DNA of 64,000 nucleotides, taken from assembly GCA_017163975.1 (NCBI GenBank), contig JAFFSR010000220.1, forward strand, positions 16,634,001 to 16,698,000, written 5' to 3'. Shown here piece by piece: positions 23,043 through 33,350 of this stretch. The stretch is from Anastatus disparis (lineage: Eukaryota; Arthropoda; Insecta; Hymenoptera; Eupelmidae). The notes under the pieces are model-generated. The model did no database searches. It saw nothing but the letters and a program-made list of their open reading frames with translations, and was not told the DNA's origin. Position 1 is the stretch's first letter. Every line of letters starts with the position of its first letter. The position numbers and the translations under genes were made by a program.

Positions 23043-24621
23043 TGTTTATGTATAATTCATATAAGTTATCGATTCGAGTTGTATTAGCAGCTATTTTATC
23101 ATATAGGTTATTGAATTGTACGTTAATAAGTTGTGTAATTTGCTGTTTAAATGTTTCGAGTAGCGGTGCTATGGAACTTTGTATATCTGGTATGTTATTG
23201 GAGGGGGCACGGGTATTAAAAGAGGATAGCGCATGAGAGTATAGGATAGTAGGGTTAGTAAGATTTGTCTGCTGTCTAGGGGCGCTTGGTGCTAGACGTT
23301 TATTTATGTCTGAGATTTTAATATCGTTCTGACGCATTTTTTGATGACTTATATTATTTTTAATATTATTGGAAAATTTAATAAACGGACAGCCTCTGTA
23401 GGAAGCTGGATGGCCCGTGCTTTTACAGTTAACGCAGTATAGTAGTGATTTATCTGTATTTTTTGTATCTATTTTACATTCGCCGGGTTCATGCTGTTCT
23501 TTACATTTCACGCATCTATATTCTAACTTACAGTTACTACTCGTATGACCCAGACGTTGACATCGTTTGCATTGATATATTTCTCGCTTTTTTAAAGTTT
23601 CCCATTTAATATGTTGGAATGCAATACATTTAATTTTAAGTAAGTCGTTAGGGTTACTATCACTAGTGAGTTGAACCAAGAAATATTGTGCATTAGGATT
23701 GTTTTTATTTAAATTAATTTTTGTAACTTTGACTAATTTGATAGATTCAATATTTAATTCGTTAATTTCGTTGCTAATTTCTTCTTGGGTAAACTCACCG
23801 TGAATACCTTTTAGTATTAAGTTTTTAACTTTTTGTGATTTCGGCGTATAAGTATAATATTTTATTTTATTTGTATCTAAACCTTTTTTTACGTTTTCGA
23901 AAGCAGTGATATTGTTAGTATATATCGTTTGTGTTGTGTCGTCATCACTTTTAACTCTGAATTCAGTTTTGTTGATATTGGTCTTTACACATTCGATTAA
24001 CGCTTTGAGTTTAATGTTACACGCGTGAATAGGCGGAGGCTTGTTACGCGCGTTTTGTTTGTCGCTAGTTTCTTGGAACTGGTCTGTCGCTCGGTTGTTT
24101 GCTTGTTCTTCGTGCGTTGTTTCTTCCGCTGGTGTCTGGTTTTCATAATGGTTTATTGGTGTAGTACTGTTTTTATCACTGTAAGAGCACGAAGCACCAC
24201 TATCACAGTTTAAAATATTATAACGGTTATTGACACTCACACCTACAGCTAATGACGTTTGTTGTCTTTTAATTGTTTTTTTCGGTTCCGTCCAATTGCC
24301 GCCATTATCGTTTGATTCTTCTTCTTTAGAAGCGGAAAGGGCTCGTTTTTTAGGGTTGCTTGGAGCTATTGGCGATTGTAATTTGTTCATTTCTTTTAAC
24401 GCTGCATTGTAAAGTTTTTCTAATGACGTTGAATTAGGTGGTTTTGTTATTGCAGCTTTTGATGAACCTTTGCTGTTTTGTTGTGTAAAATTATGTATGA
24501 GTGTTGGGTCTAACACGTAGATGGATGAGTTAACTTGATGCTTTTTATTATTATCAGTATTCATTTTATATGAATCACTGTCAACCGCTTGTGTATCAGC
24601 ATTGTCTCCAAGAGAAGACAT
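23029..24621 (-). CDS. Jockey ORF1: gag-like zinc-knuckle nucleic-acid-binding protein
   Basis: 530 aa, uninterrupted. The N-terminal ~200 residues are polar and low in complexity. A middle domain (about 215-345) resembles the pre-zinc-knuckle domain of Jockey gag proteins. Three CCHC-type knuckles follow at about 350-410: CX2CX4HX4C (CKRCQRLGHTSSNC), a variant CX2CX3HX4C (CVKCKEQHEPGEC) and CX2CX4HX6C (CVNCKSTGHPASYRGC). In this family the protein binds element RNA in a particle with ORF2. The C-terminal ~100 residues are rich in Asn, Ile and Gln. The stop lies inside the start region of ORF2. Confidence 0.93.
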   Translation of the reverse strand: MSSLGDNADTQAVDSDSYKMNTDNNKKHQVNSSIYVLDPTLIHNFTQQNSKGSSKAAITKPPNSTSLEKLYNAALKEMNKLQSPIAPSNPKKRALSASKEEESNDNGGNWTEPKKTIKRQQTSLAVGVSVNNRYNILNCDSGASCSYSDKNSTTPINHYENQTPAEETTHEEQANNRATDQFQETSDKQNARNKPPPIHACNIKLKALIECVKTNINKTEFRVKSDDDTTQTIYTNNITAFENVKKGLDTNKIKYYTYTPKSQKVKNLILKGIHGEFTQEEISNEINELNIESIKLVKVTKINLNKNNPNAQYFLVQLTSDSNPNDLLKIKCIAFQHIKWETLKKREIYQCKRCQRLGHTSSNCKLEYRCVKCKEQHEPGECKIDTKNTDKSLLYCVNCKSTGHPASYRGCPFIKFSNNIKNNISHQKMRQNDIKISDINKRLAPSAPRQQTNLTNPTILYSHALSSFNTRAPSNNIPDIQSSIAPLLETFKQQITQLINVQFNNLYDKIAANTTRIDNLYELYINNDDE

Positions 24622-24868
24622 GGCTATTGGGAGGTTAGGTAGGCCCGCGGGCCCCCTTATTCGGCTTATAGTAAAGGCTTTGCAATTAGTCTTTTATTTA
24701 TTTTGAATACGGGAAAGTCAATATAAATATATGAACACTGTCTAAACAATAAGAAAGTAAAACTGATCGTGGTTAGACGTGATTATATAAATCAATTGGT
24801 TGTAAATTGTGATATCTGCGGAGCACCGCACAAACACGTGTGTACTCGTCGAGCGCTGCGTTGCTACT

Positions 24869-24881
24869 AGATTACGAATCC
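24869..24881. repeat. Jockey target-site duplication, right copy
   Basis: AGATTACGAATCC, identical to 19271-19283. Confidence 0.92.
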
Positions 24882-24912
24882 AACGCTCTACCGAGTGAGC
24901 CACTGACGATCT

Positions 24913-26817
24913 GTGTATATCATTTTAGATTTATAGTTGATTAAAGCTGACATGATGCGTACATAATAAATCTAATCAGTGGATCATCGTAAAAGTCACT
25001 ATCTTATGATTTACGCAAAAAGAAAGCAGACTTATATCCGAAAAAAAGGATTTTTATAGAAAGAATCATCACGATATCTATATATAATTAAACTTCCGAA
25101 TATTATTTTTAATTGCAAACTTAACATTACGTAAAAGTAGACTTGGCGAAAACGAAGTATTTAAAAAGCGCAAAATTTCACTGCACCGGTTTGTTGTTTT
25201 GTTAGTTCTTGTTGGAAAAATCACAAAACTTCCGATAAGAATCAAGTAGCCTTTAAGTGAATATTTATCATCAAACTTTCGAAAAATTTTTTTCTTGAAA
25301 CTAAAGTTGTAAAAATATTTTTAATGAAACTTAATTGATAATATATTATATCAAAAAGTTACATTAAAAAACAAAATAATTAAAATTAAAAAACAATATA
25401 AAATTTTTCAAGAAATGATAAAAATTGTACTTTCTTTATGGGCATAATGTCATTTATTGCAGTTTCAAATTTATTTCAACCACAAATATCTATTTACAAT
25501 TGCACCACTTTTGTAAAATAATATAACGGGTCAAAATAGTTTATCGATTTTATGATTTTTATTTATGCATTTTCAAATTCAAATTTTTAATCATAATTAT
25601 TGTTAATTATTATTAATAATTATTAGTATTAATGTCGTAAATATAGATATTTTTTTTGTTATGAATATTTAAAAAAATTTCCAGCAATATCATTGGCTTA
25701 AATAATGATCAAAAGTATATACTTTACTCTGAGTGTTGAATTAACATAACATAATTAACAGTTTCAATCATAATTATATTTATTAAAAATAATCCACTTC
25801 TTCCTTTTGTTTTAGAGTTTTTTCAATTGCGTAATAATTTATATGATATTTTAATGTTTTCTGATAATCAAAGAAAAAAATTTTCTTGAATTATTTATAA
25901 AAATTTCTTTTCGAAATAAATGTAAGAAATTTACTACTCTTTTGAATCACAAATTTTCATTTAGTATCCTTTATTCTAATGATGGAAAAAAAATATTATT
26001 TTTTATTTCTACAAAATTACAACTAATACCGGAAGAAAACAAGCGCATTAACCGCTCGCACCGATTTTCTTCAAATCATTTCGAGTAACATAAACAATAT
26101 AAATACTTCCCATTCCTTTCGAATCTTTCCTTCCTCAGCACAAATATTTAAAAAAAACATTTATTTAAAATTAAATTTGGTTTTGTGTAACCTCAACACA
26201 AAAGATCCTGTTTAAAGAAGCTAAAAGTGTTCCCTAAAAAAGTTATCAATTACATGTCATTATCTGTGGGGATTCCCCGGCTTGTCTGATTTTCCTTTTT
26301 CTACCGCCACCGTCACCCATACACATAAATACCAATCTCTTCTCCATACATTTCGCATATAAAAAAAAAAAATAACAACTGGTTAATACTAGTAGAATAT
26401 CAACCTCGTGACTGACGTTAGTATAGGTAACAGTATAGAGTAAATACTTTCGTCTTACGCGCATGCGCAAATTTAGTATTACAAAGTCGGCCAGGGTTTG
26501 TAAAAAAAATATGAGAAAGAAAATGGAAGGGATACGAAGAAGAAGGTGTATAGTTGTAACAAAACCCATACACACGTATAAACGTTCGGTGATGAGAGGA
26601 ATGGCGGGTTGAAGGGAGGCAGCAAGTCACGGGACTTCAGTGAAAGTGTTGGAGTGAGAAAGAAAATTGCATGTGATGCCTTTTTTTTTTTAACTTTTTC
26701 ATCATGTGATGCGCGCCATACCACGCGGCTAACTAATAAAACTTGTATAGCGCAACGTAAGGCCAAACGAGATGAGCAGAAGAGAACCTTATATACCTTC
26801 TTTGTGTATTAGTTATA
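24913..26817. other. no gene seen
   Basis: AT-rich to about 26030. The stretch 26250-26800 is GC-richer and has several overlapping open frames of 60-110 codons, none with a recognisable domain. Confidence 0.55.
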
Positions 26818-26978
26818 TATGTCCTTTGGCCGTATTCAGGTGGAATATGAATCGAGGACAATGCTTGTCGCTTGAGCTGAAATTGCCGAGGGCGCGCGAA
26901 GCGCGGTAGATTTCTGCTCAAGCGGCAAACATTGTTCGAGATTCAGATTCCCACCTGAATAAACGGCCAAAGGACATA
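26818..26978. mobile_element. 161-bp GC-rich foldback, TATGTCC..GGACATA ends
   Basis: The left end TATGTCCTTTGGCCGTATTC and right end AACGGCCAAAGGACATA are inverted copies. Pairing continues inward (CAGGTGG / CCACCTG, GAGGACAATG / CATTGTTCG, CGCTTGAGC / GCTCAAGCG), leaving a short GC-rich loop (GGGCGCGCGAAGCGCGG). Non-coding. Confidence 0.8.
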
Positions 26979-26986
26979 GATGATTT

Positions 26987-27382
26987 TATGTCCGAAGTAG
27001 GCCGTATGAGGAACTATAACTTATTAGTTGAAAATATTAATGTTTTTCCCAATAATTTGAAAATTAAATTTTAATTCTATTGATTTTTTCTTTTGTTTCT
27101 TAGATTGACATTTTGTAACGAGTATAGCTGCTGTCGAAGCGCGAGTCATTTTTTTTCACTAACCTACGTTCAATATGATTGCTCTTTGACATATTGAACA
27201 AAACATAGTAGGATCGGCGATGTCATATTGATTTCTCCTGAGACATATTGAGTCTCAATATGTCTCAGGAGGACATATAAAGCTTGTAAAGAGTCGAGGA
27301 GCGTGTCTGAGACATATGCGATGCCAATACAAATTTAGCATGCTCTTTACATACTGACACGAATACGGCCTACGAGGACATA
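26987..27382. mobile_element. 396-bp element with related TATGTCC ends
   Basis: The left end TATGTCCGAAGTAGGCCGTAT and the right end (reverse complement TATGTCCTCGTAGGCCGTAT) form imperfect terminal inverted repeats related to those of 26818-26978, only 8 bp away. It contains a 37-bp near-perfect palindrome at 27235-27271. No coding capacity. Confidence 0.65.
27235..27271. repeat. 37-bp palindrome
   Basis: CTCCTGAGACATATTGAG, one T, then its exact reverse complement: 18-bp perfect arms around a single base. Confidence 0.97.
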
Positions 27383-29369
27383 AACATATATATGCATGTT
27401 TACATCGCATACCAAGAACTATCCATAAGTTGTATTATGTATTATGGACATGTGAAAAAACGTTTAAATAAACTTATTAGGTACAGATTAATGGTACTTT
27501 TTTTGTAATTTATTTGCTGTTTTTTTTTTCTCCATTCGTTTAACGCAATTTGTTTATTGTAAACGCGGAAACGTTTCAGCGGATTAGCATTTGGAATGTT
27601 TGAAAAGTTAACGAGTTTGGAAATTCTTATTTAAGTAAATTTGATGAATTTTCATTGCGTATTTTATGTTCGTCGGGTATATTATTAACTATGGACAAAT
27701 GGTTTATGAAGACAATATGTACAATCATTGTTATTTAGCTTTTTTATTTGGTCGGTAGCGGAAATTTGTTTGGCTATTAAAATTTTTAATGAAAATCATA
27801 ATGACCACGTAATAAAATACTAAAATCAAATCTGTACGATACATTATTTTAATATATTATTGTAAATATTTAAAAAAATACTTCAGGTTATTTATTTTCT
27901 GGTAACATTATAAATATTTAAATGTTACTTTAATTAAAATGTGATTGATTAAATGATGAGTGATAAATTATCAATTTACATTTATAAGTAGTTTAATATG
28001 TATTTACATATAAATTAGTAAATTAAAGAAAAATTTATAATTGTACCAAAATATAATATTCAAAACATTATTTTAAAAAAATTTTTAGAATAAATTTGAA
28101 AAAATGAAAGATATTAATGTCCAACTACTATATCTTAGCATTGAAAATCGATAAGAAGATTACTGTCAACTTCTAATGATATCTTAGCACCTTTAATTAT
28201 TTTAATTTTTTTTTTCAATTAGTTCAAAAGCTTTTAAGCTTTTATTTTATACCAATTCGATTTTTATAAATAAAGATTAAATTCAGCATAAATTTTTCAA
28301 ATTATTCCAAATAAGTCTTAAAAAAATGCTTCAGCTTATCTATGCTCCAGTTTACATCACAAAAAATAAAAATGATTTTATTTCATTTCAACGTAAATCA
28401 CTTCAAACTATCGTCAAACATAAGTAGTCGTTTCCGCTATTACATTAAAGACATTCTTAAGTAACGAAAAAATGAAATAGAAAAAATGGAAAAAAATTTT
28501 TTAACTCACTAGTTGGTACACTTTCTACTTTCAGCTGTCGTTCGACATTATTCAATGTGTATGTTCCAACTTTTCTCGAAGATCCCGAGATGTTAAATAT
28601 TTAGAGTAAGATAAAAAAAAGTACGATTTGCATATCATTACAAACTGGGTTCCGTATTGACGATCGATACTTATTAATTTCAAAAAATTATGAATTTATG
28701 TTAAATCTATGTGAATAAAAGGGTTGATCATTGAATTATTCATGTATATTTGATAAATTTATTAGAATTATAAATCATCGTTATAAGATGAAAAATTTCT
28801 TATCCACTCGATCATGTAATATAGCCCGAACGTCGTGAAACTTATAAGTGTAGTAAAAATTGTTTCTATTTTTTTTTTCATTTTTGTCATACTATGCATT
28901 ACACAAGCATTATATGAATTTATATGTTAATATGCGAGTACAAACGCATTTTTTTATCACTATGGATTTACGCTTGATTTTATAATGAAATTTGTATGAA
29001 AAAATTTTTTAATTTCGAAGTTAATAAAATTATTTTGATAAACTGTTCATAAGTCTTTTGATCGCCGATACATTTTAATAAATTTATACGTTGTAATTAA
29101 TTTAAATCTTTTACATACAGTCAATATTTTAGGTGAATAGTAATAAATTATTAATATACATTTTTTCATATTAACAACATATCTTGTTTAAACATTTCAT
29201 TTGTAATTTTATTTTTAAACAAAATAATGTTTCAAAAACCAGCTACTAAAATCTTGAATTAATTCAAACATCTTTCTACTCATCATCATTAAATTTTTCT
29301 TCATAATAACTAAAAAAATTAAAAAAAAAACTGCTTTATAAACATACAGAAAATTTTTTAAAATTTTAT
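27383..29369. other. no gene seen
   Basis: AT-rich; no exon, RNA gene or repeat recognised. Confidence 0.6.
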
Positions 29370-29554
29370 TTAACGTCGCTGTATTTATGCTTTCATTTCG
29401 ATGCTAATTAACGGCGGAGGTCGTCAGTGTGTTTGTGAACAAAGTATATGTATCGTACAGTGGTGCTTGTATAAATCGGCCGAGAGCGGGATTCGAACTC
29501 GGGTTCTCGAGATTACGAATCCATCGCTCTACCGACTGAGCCACTGACGACCTC
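29370..29554 (-). mobile_element. tRNA-derived SINE, copy 5
   Basis: A complete copy on the minus strand, one of the best preserved. Its 5' head GAGGTCGTCAGTGG is the exact reverse complement of CACTGACGACCTC in its own middle. A box, B box and hairpin tail are all present. Confidence 0.93.
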
Positions 29555-30410
29555 TTTATATTTTACTTTAAAATTGGTATTTTTTCAACCTTACTTTTTC
29601 TGTAATACTTTGATGATACTAGGCGGTTATTTTACAACTTATAAACTTTTCATGCTGATTAGTTTTAATTGACCCATTAATTTCATGGTAACATTATATC
29701 TAATTTTATGTTTTATGTGTTAATAAAATATTGCTACGAGATTTCTCTAAATTAAATTAACTTTGATCTTTGTTATTTATTTTCTAAAATTTTCAAGTTA
29801 ACACTTGTCGATTGTATAATGTTAAAATAAGGAAAACAGAATAATTTTCTGATGATAAAAAATTTATAATAAAGTGTTAAAAGATTCAATCTGAACCTAT
29901 TAGATAAATTTTCGTACACATAAAAATATTGAAAATATCCCGATTTAACAAAAATTTCAAATGTCCATTTCGAAAGATTCTAAAAAATATGCTAATTATA
30001 TGCAAAAAAATTAATAAATATTAAATTACATATTTTTTTTTAATTTTAAATCAATAATGATAAATTGTTTAAAAATGAACTTTTTTAAAGAAGTTTATTG
30101 AAAAAAATATATTATTATAACTTAAATTGTAAATATTTCGACGAATTTTTAGTTAATAATTTATTTTCTTAATAATTTACAAGTGAAATAGTAAGATCTA
30201 CTATATGATATCATCTTCTCATCAAAACATTAATCTGAAACCAAACAAAACTTTAAAAATTTAATTTCAATTATATACCAAAATTCAAAAAAATATCCAA
30301 TTTTGTTTACAAGTATTCCGTTTGAAAACAGTCATTGATCCATGCAGTTTTTTTATTAACATACGTAATAAGAAACAAAAAATCATCAAAAGAATCTTTA
30401 CAAAAATGAC
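29555..30410. other. no gene seen
   Basis: AT-rich; nothing recognised. Confidence 0.6.
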
Positions 30411-30933
30411 TTAAGGTAGTACTATCGTTAAGGGATTGACGGTTCAGAAAAATCTGAGATTGGGCACATAAGTAGATTTTAATTCAAATAAAGCACAGTT
30501 AAATTTTGGTTAACTTTCAGAGCATGAGGAAAAAATTATAAGCATTTCAATTTTCATCTTTTAACACGCGCTTTATATCTATATATAGTGTATATATAGC
30601 TATACACGAGCGTGCATTGAGTCTAAGATGTTTATATCGTTTCAAACTCGATACTGAAAAATTTATTCTTTAGTTTTTCAATTAATTACGTGTTAAATTT
30701 GATGAAATTTTGAACCATCAGTAGCTTATAATCAAAAGTTGAAAAAGAATTTCTGTGTGGTTACCATAAAAGCGCGTGTTAAAAATGTGAAAATTAAAAT
30801 GTTTGTCATTTTTCTCTCATGCTCCAAAAGTTTACCAAAATTTAACTACATCTTATTTTAATTTAAATCTACTTATATACCTAATTTCAGATTTTTCTGA
30901 ACCGTCAATCCCTTAACGATAGTACTACCTTAA
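30411..30933. mobile_element. 523-bp foldback bounded by TTAA
   Basis: Terminal inverted repeats start TTAAGGTAGTACTATCG and continue TTAAGGGATTGACGG, TTCAGAAAAATCTGA, facing exact or near-exact complements at the right end (to 30933). TTAA at both borders could be a TTAA target duplication, as in piggyBac-type or Kolobok-type elements, or part of the repeat itself. No coding capacity. Confidence 0.8.
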
Positions 30934-32588
30934 AGGATAGACCTCGTAACATCTCATACAAAATTGTATATATACACGCTTATACGTTATAAAAAGTACG
31001 ATAAAATTACCTTTCACTGTTCAAGTCTCACCAATTTTATTGTCCTCTTATCTTTTCTTTATTTTTTTCTTATTCTGGTAACATTGTATATACATGTATA
31101 CCCTTACCCCTATCTTTCTTCCGCGATGTGACGCAGAGTAATTTCTGTTACGTAATTATAAAAATATATAAAATGCATGGTACATAAATGTAAAAAAAAA
31201 GACGTAGTGATGCTCAAGTGTGATGTAAGATGGCTCATATTACGTAGAAGGAGTTTGGTATGTTAAATTTGAGAAATAAAACAAAAATATGATGAATAAA
31301 AAGTTATTATTTTTATTTTATGTGCCATGTTTACTGAAAATAAGAAGTTAATTTACAAATGAAAAAAAAATGAAAATAGAATTATTTTGATTATTGAATA
31401 ATACTTTGGATCTTTTTATAGATGATTGTTACAATTTTTAAAAATTGTTTAAATTTGCATTCAGATACATGTTGAATCAAATTTAATAAAATTTACCTAA
31501 ATCCCATACTTTGCTTCAATAGAATAAAATAGAATTTTTTTAATAAGAAATTTCTACTTTTATACTAAAATTAAGATGAATTTTCACATCACTTGATTTA
31601 TCGTGTACGTTAAATATTTTTAAAATTTTCAGTGATAATTATAAACAGTTTTAAAAAAATGTATAATACATAAACGTAACATATAATGATACGAAATTAA
31701 CTCGCAACAGTAATTAAAATAGCAACAAAGTTTGATAAATAGCATCCTCTAATGTAACAGTAACATAATTTAATCCGCTTAATTGTAAATCTACAGTATG
31801 ACGATTAATAACACACTTTTGATTACACCTTTTTCCCGCGCCTAAATTACTATCTCCTATTCTCTCTCTCTTTTTTTTCTCTACACGAGCATTTGCAAAT
31901 GTTTTACGCGCAAATGTTCCCCTAATTGCATTGAAAGGTGTATAATGCAAAAAGAAAGAAAGAAAAAAGAAACAACAAAGGCGCGGGCGCACAATTACAT
32001 CTTACATTTTCTCACGGAAGAAACTTTTTGTTTTTATTTTCTTTGCCACTATATAAACGTCTAAACGCGTCTTTTATCTTTTCTTTCTCCTTTTACTTTT
32101 TGTTTGTCAAAAATTACATTTGATTCTCATTTAAATTCAAACACAATGTTTTTTTTTTTTCTTAAGTGTCTACAGACTTCCGACAAGATAAATGGAGTGT
32201 GTAGATTTGGTTACCTTGTATTGATTCAAAGAAAATGAACAAATTGTTACGATAACTATGTTGACATTGTTGTTTTGTAAAATGTCTTTAATATACGTGA
32301 TTTGAATGTATGATTTTAATAGTAATGACGCTCGGGATAAATATAATTTCTAGAACAATCAATGAGCTACCTGATTTGTTTTATTTATTTTTTAGTTTTT
32401 ACTGCATGATTTTAGAAACAAAAAGTTGGTTGCAATCATTTATTATTATAACAACTCAAATGAAATTTCAATTGATAAGCTTGCATAATTTAGTAAATAA
32501 TTTGGTAATTCTGTAAATATTTTTGAAAAAATTAAACACAACTAATAGGAATACGAGCCAGATGATCATATATTATTTTTTTTTTTTT
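30934..32588. other. no gene seen
   Basis: AT-rich. The GC-richer patch 31700-32120 has opposing open frames without recognisable domains. Confidence 0.55.
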
Positions 32589-32779
32589 TAACGTCGCTAT
32601 ATTTATGCTATGCTATTTTTGCTATGCTAATCAGCGACGGAGCTCGTAAGTGTGTTTGTGAACAAAGCACATGTAACGTACAGTGGTGCTTGTATCAATC
32701 GGCTGCCGAGAGCAGGATTCGAACTCAGAACCTCGAGGTTACGAATCCAACGCTCTACCGAATGAGCCACAGACCGACT
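32589..32779 (-). mobile_element. tRNA-derived SINE, copy 6 (variant subfamily)
   Basis: Complete on the minus strand. The head GAGTCGGTCTGTGGC and the middle CTTACGAGCTCCGTCGCTGA are shared with copy 10 and differ from the GGTCGTCAGTGG type. Confidence 0.92.
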
Positions 32780-32950
32780 CTATATATTATTTTATTTTTT
32801 AGTCGAACTCGTTGTACATATTTCTAATCGAAATTAATTTAATTTAATTTGTTTAAGTTATTATTTTTTAAATTTTATTTTAGATTTAATATATGAATAT
32901 TATAAAAATTTAGTTGATCAATTAAGAATTGCTGTAAAAGTAATCACAAT

Positions 32951-33350
32951 TCCTAGCGGAAAAAAGTTTGTAGATATCTGAATAAAACTGAAAACTAAAA
33001 TTATTAACTGTAAAAAAGTGGCCGGATGGAGACTTAAGACAACAGTTATTTACAGTTTCCTTCAGTTTTTAACAGCTACATTTATTGATGACTGAAAAAT
33101 ATTTATTGATATTGTAAATAACTGTTTTCTTCTTGATAAACTATAATTTTTAACAAAAAAAAAAAGTATATTTGATGAATACAACTGTTGATAACTGAAG
33201 AAAACTATAAATAACAGAAGAAATCTGTAAATAATTTTTATTTTAAGTCTCAATCCGGCCACTTTTCTTCATTTTTCTTCTGTTTTATCCTGTTTTATTC
33301 GGGTGTATTCAGATTTCTTCAATTATCTTCATTTATTTTTCCCGCTAGGG
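32951..33350. mobile_element. 400-bp MITE with CCCTAGCGGG-type ends
   Basis: The left end TCCTAGCGGAAAAAA and right end (reverse complement CCCTAGCGGGAAAAATAA) are inverted. A second inverted block, AAAAGTGGCCGGATGGAGAC / GTCTCAATCCGGCCACTTTT, lies further in. AT flanks both ends (32949-32950 and 33351-33352). The interior is AT-rich with repeated CTGTAAATAA- and TTCTTC-like words. Non-coding. Confidence 0.72.

Larger units (their letters stand above)
19284..24868 (-). mobile_element. full-length Jockey-clade non-LTR retrotransposon
   Basis: A 5585-bp element with a 5' UTR of about 247 bp (24622-24868), ORF1 (gag-like) and ORF2 (endonuclease plus reverse transcriptase), a 3' UTR of about 430 bp and a 21-base poly(A) tail (poly(T) on +, 19284-19304). 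An AATAAA (complement of 19315-19320) stands about 10 nt before the tail. Both ORFs are open end to end, the target duplication is perfect (13 bp) and the tail is long, so the insertion looks young and possibly competent. The domain set (zinc-knuckle ORF1, APE endonuclease, no RNase H) fits the Jockey clade. Confidence 0.93.
19140..24912 (-). mobile_element. tRNA-derived SINE, copy 4, split by a Jockey element
   Basis: SINE parts at about 19140-19283 (tail, middle and B box) and 24882-24912 (A box and head) flank the retrotransposon. Joining them through one copy of AGATTACGAATCC gives a normal family member. The SINE tail is truncated: the usual terminal ACGTTAAA block is not recognisable here. 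Confidence 0.88.

Noticed and set aside
20755..24412. Plus-strand open frames of 60-84 codons
   Set aside because: Shadows of the Jockey ORFs on the opposite strand.
26246..26921. Cluster of overlapping open frames of 60-110 codons
   Set aside because: They overlap on both strands, include homopolymer runs, and show no domain or conserved motif.
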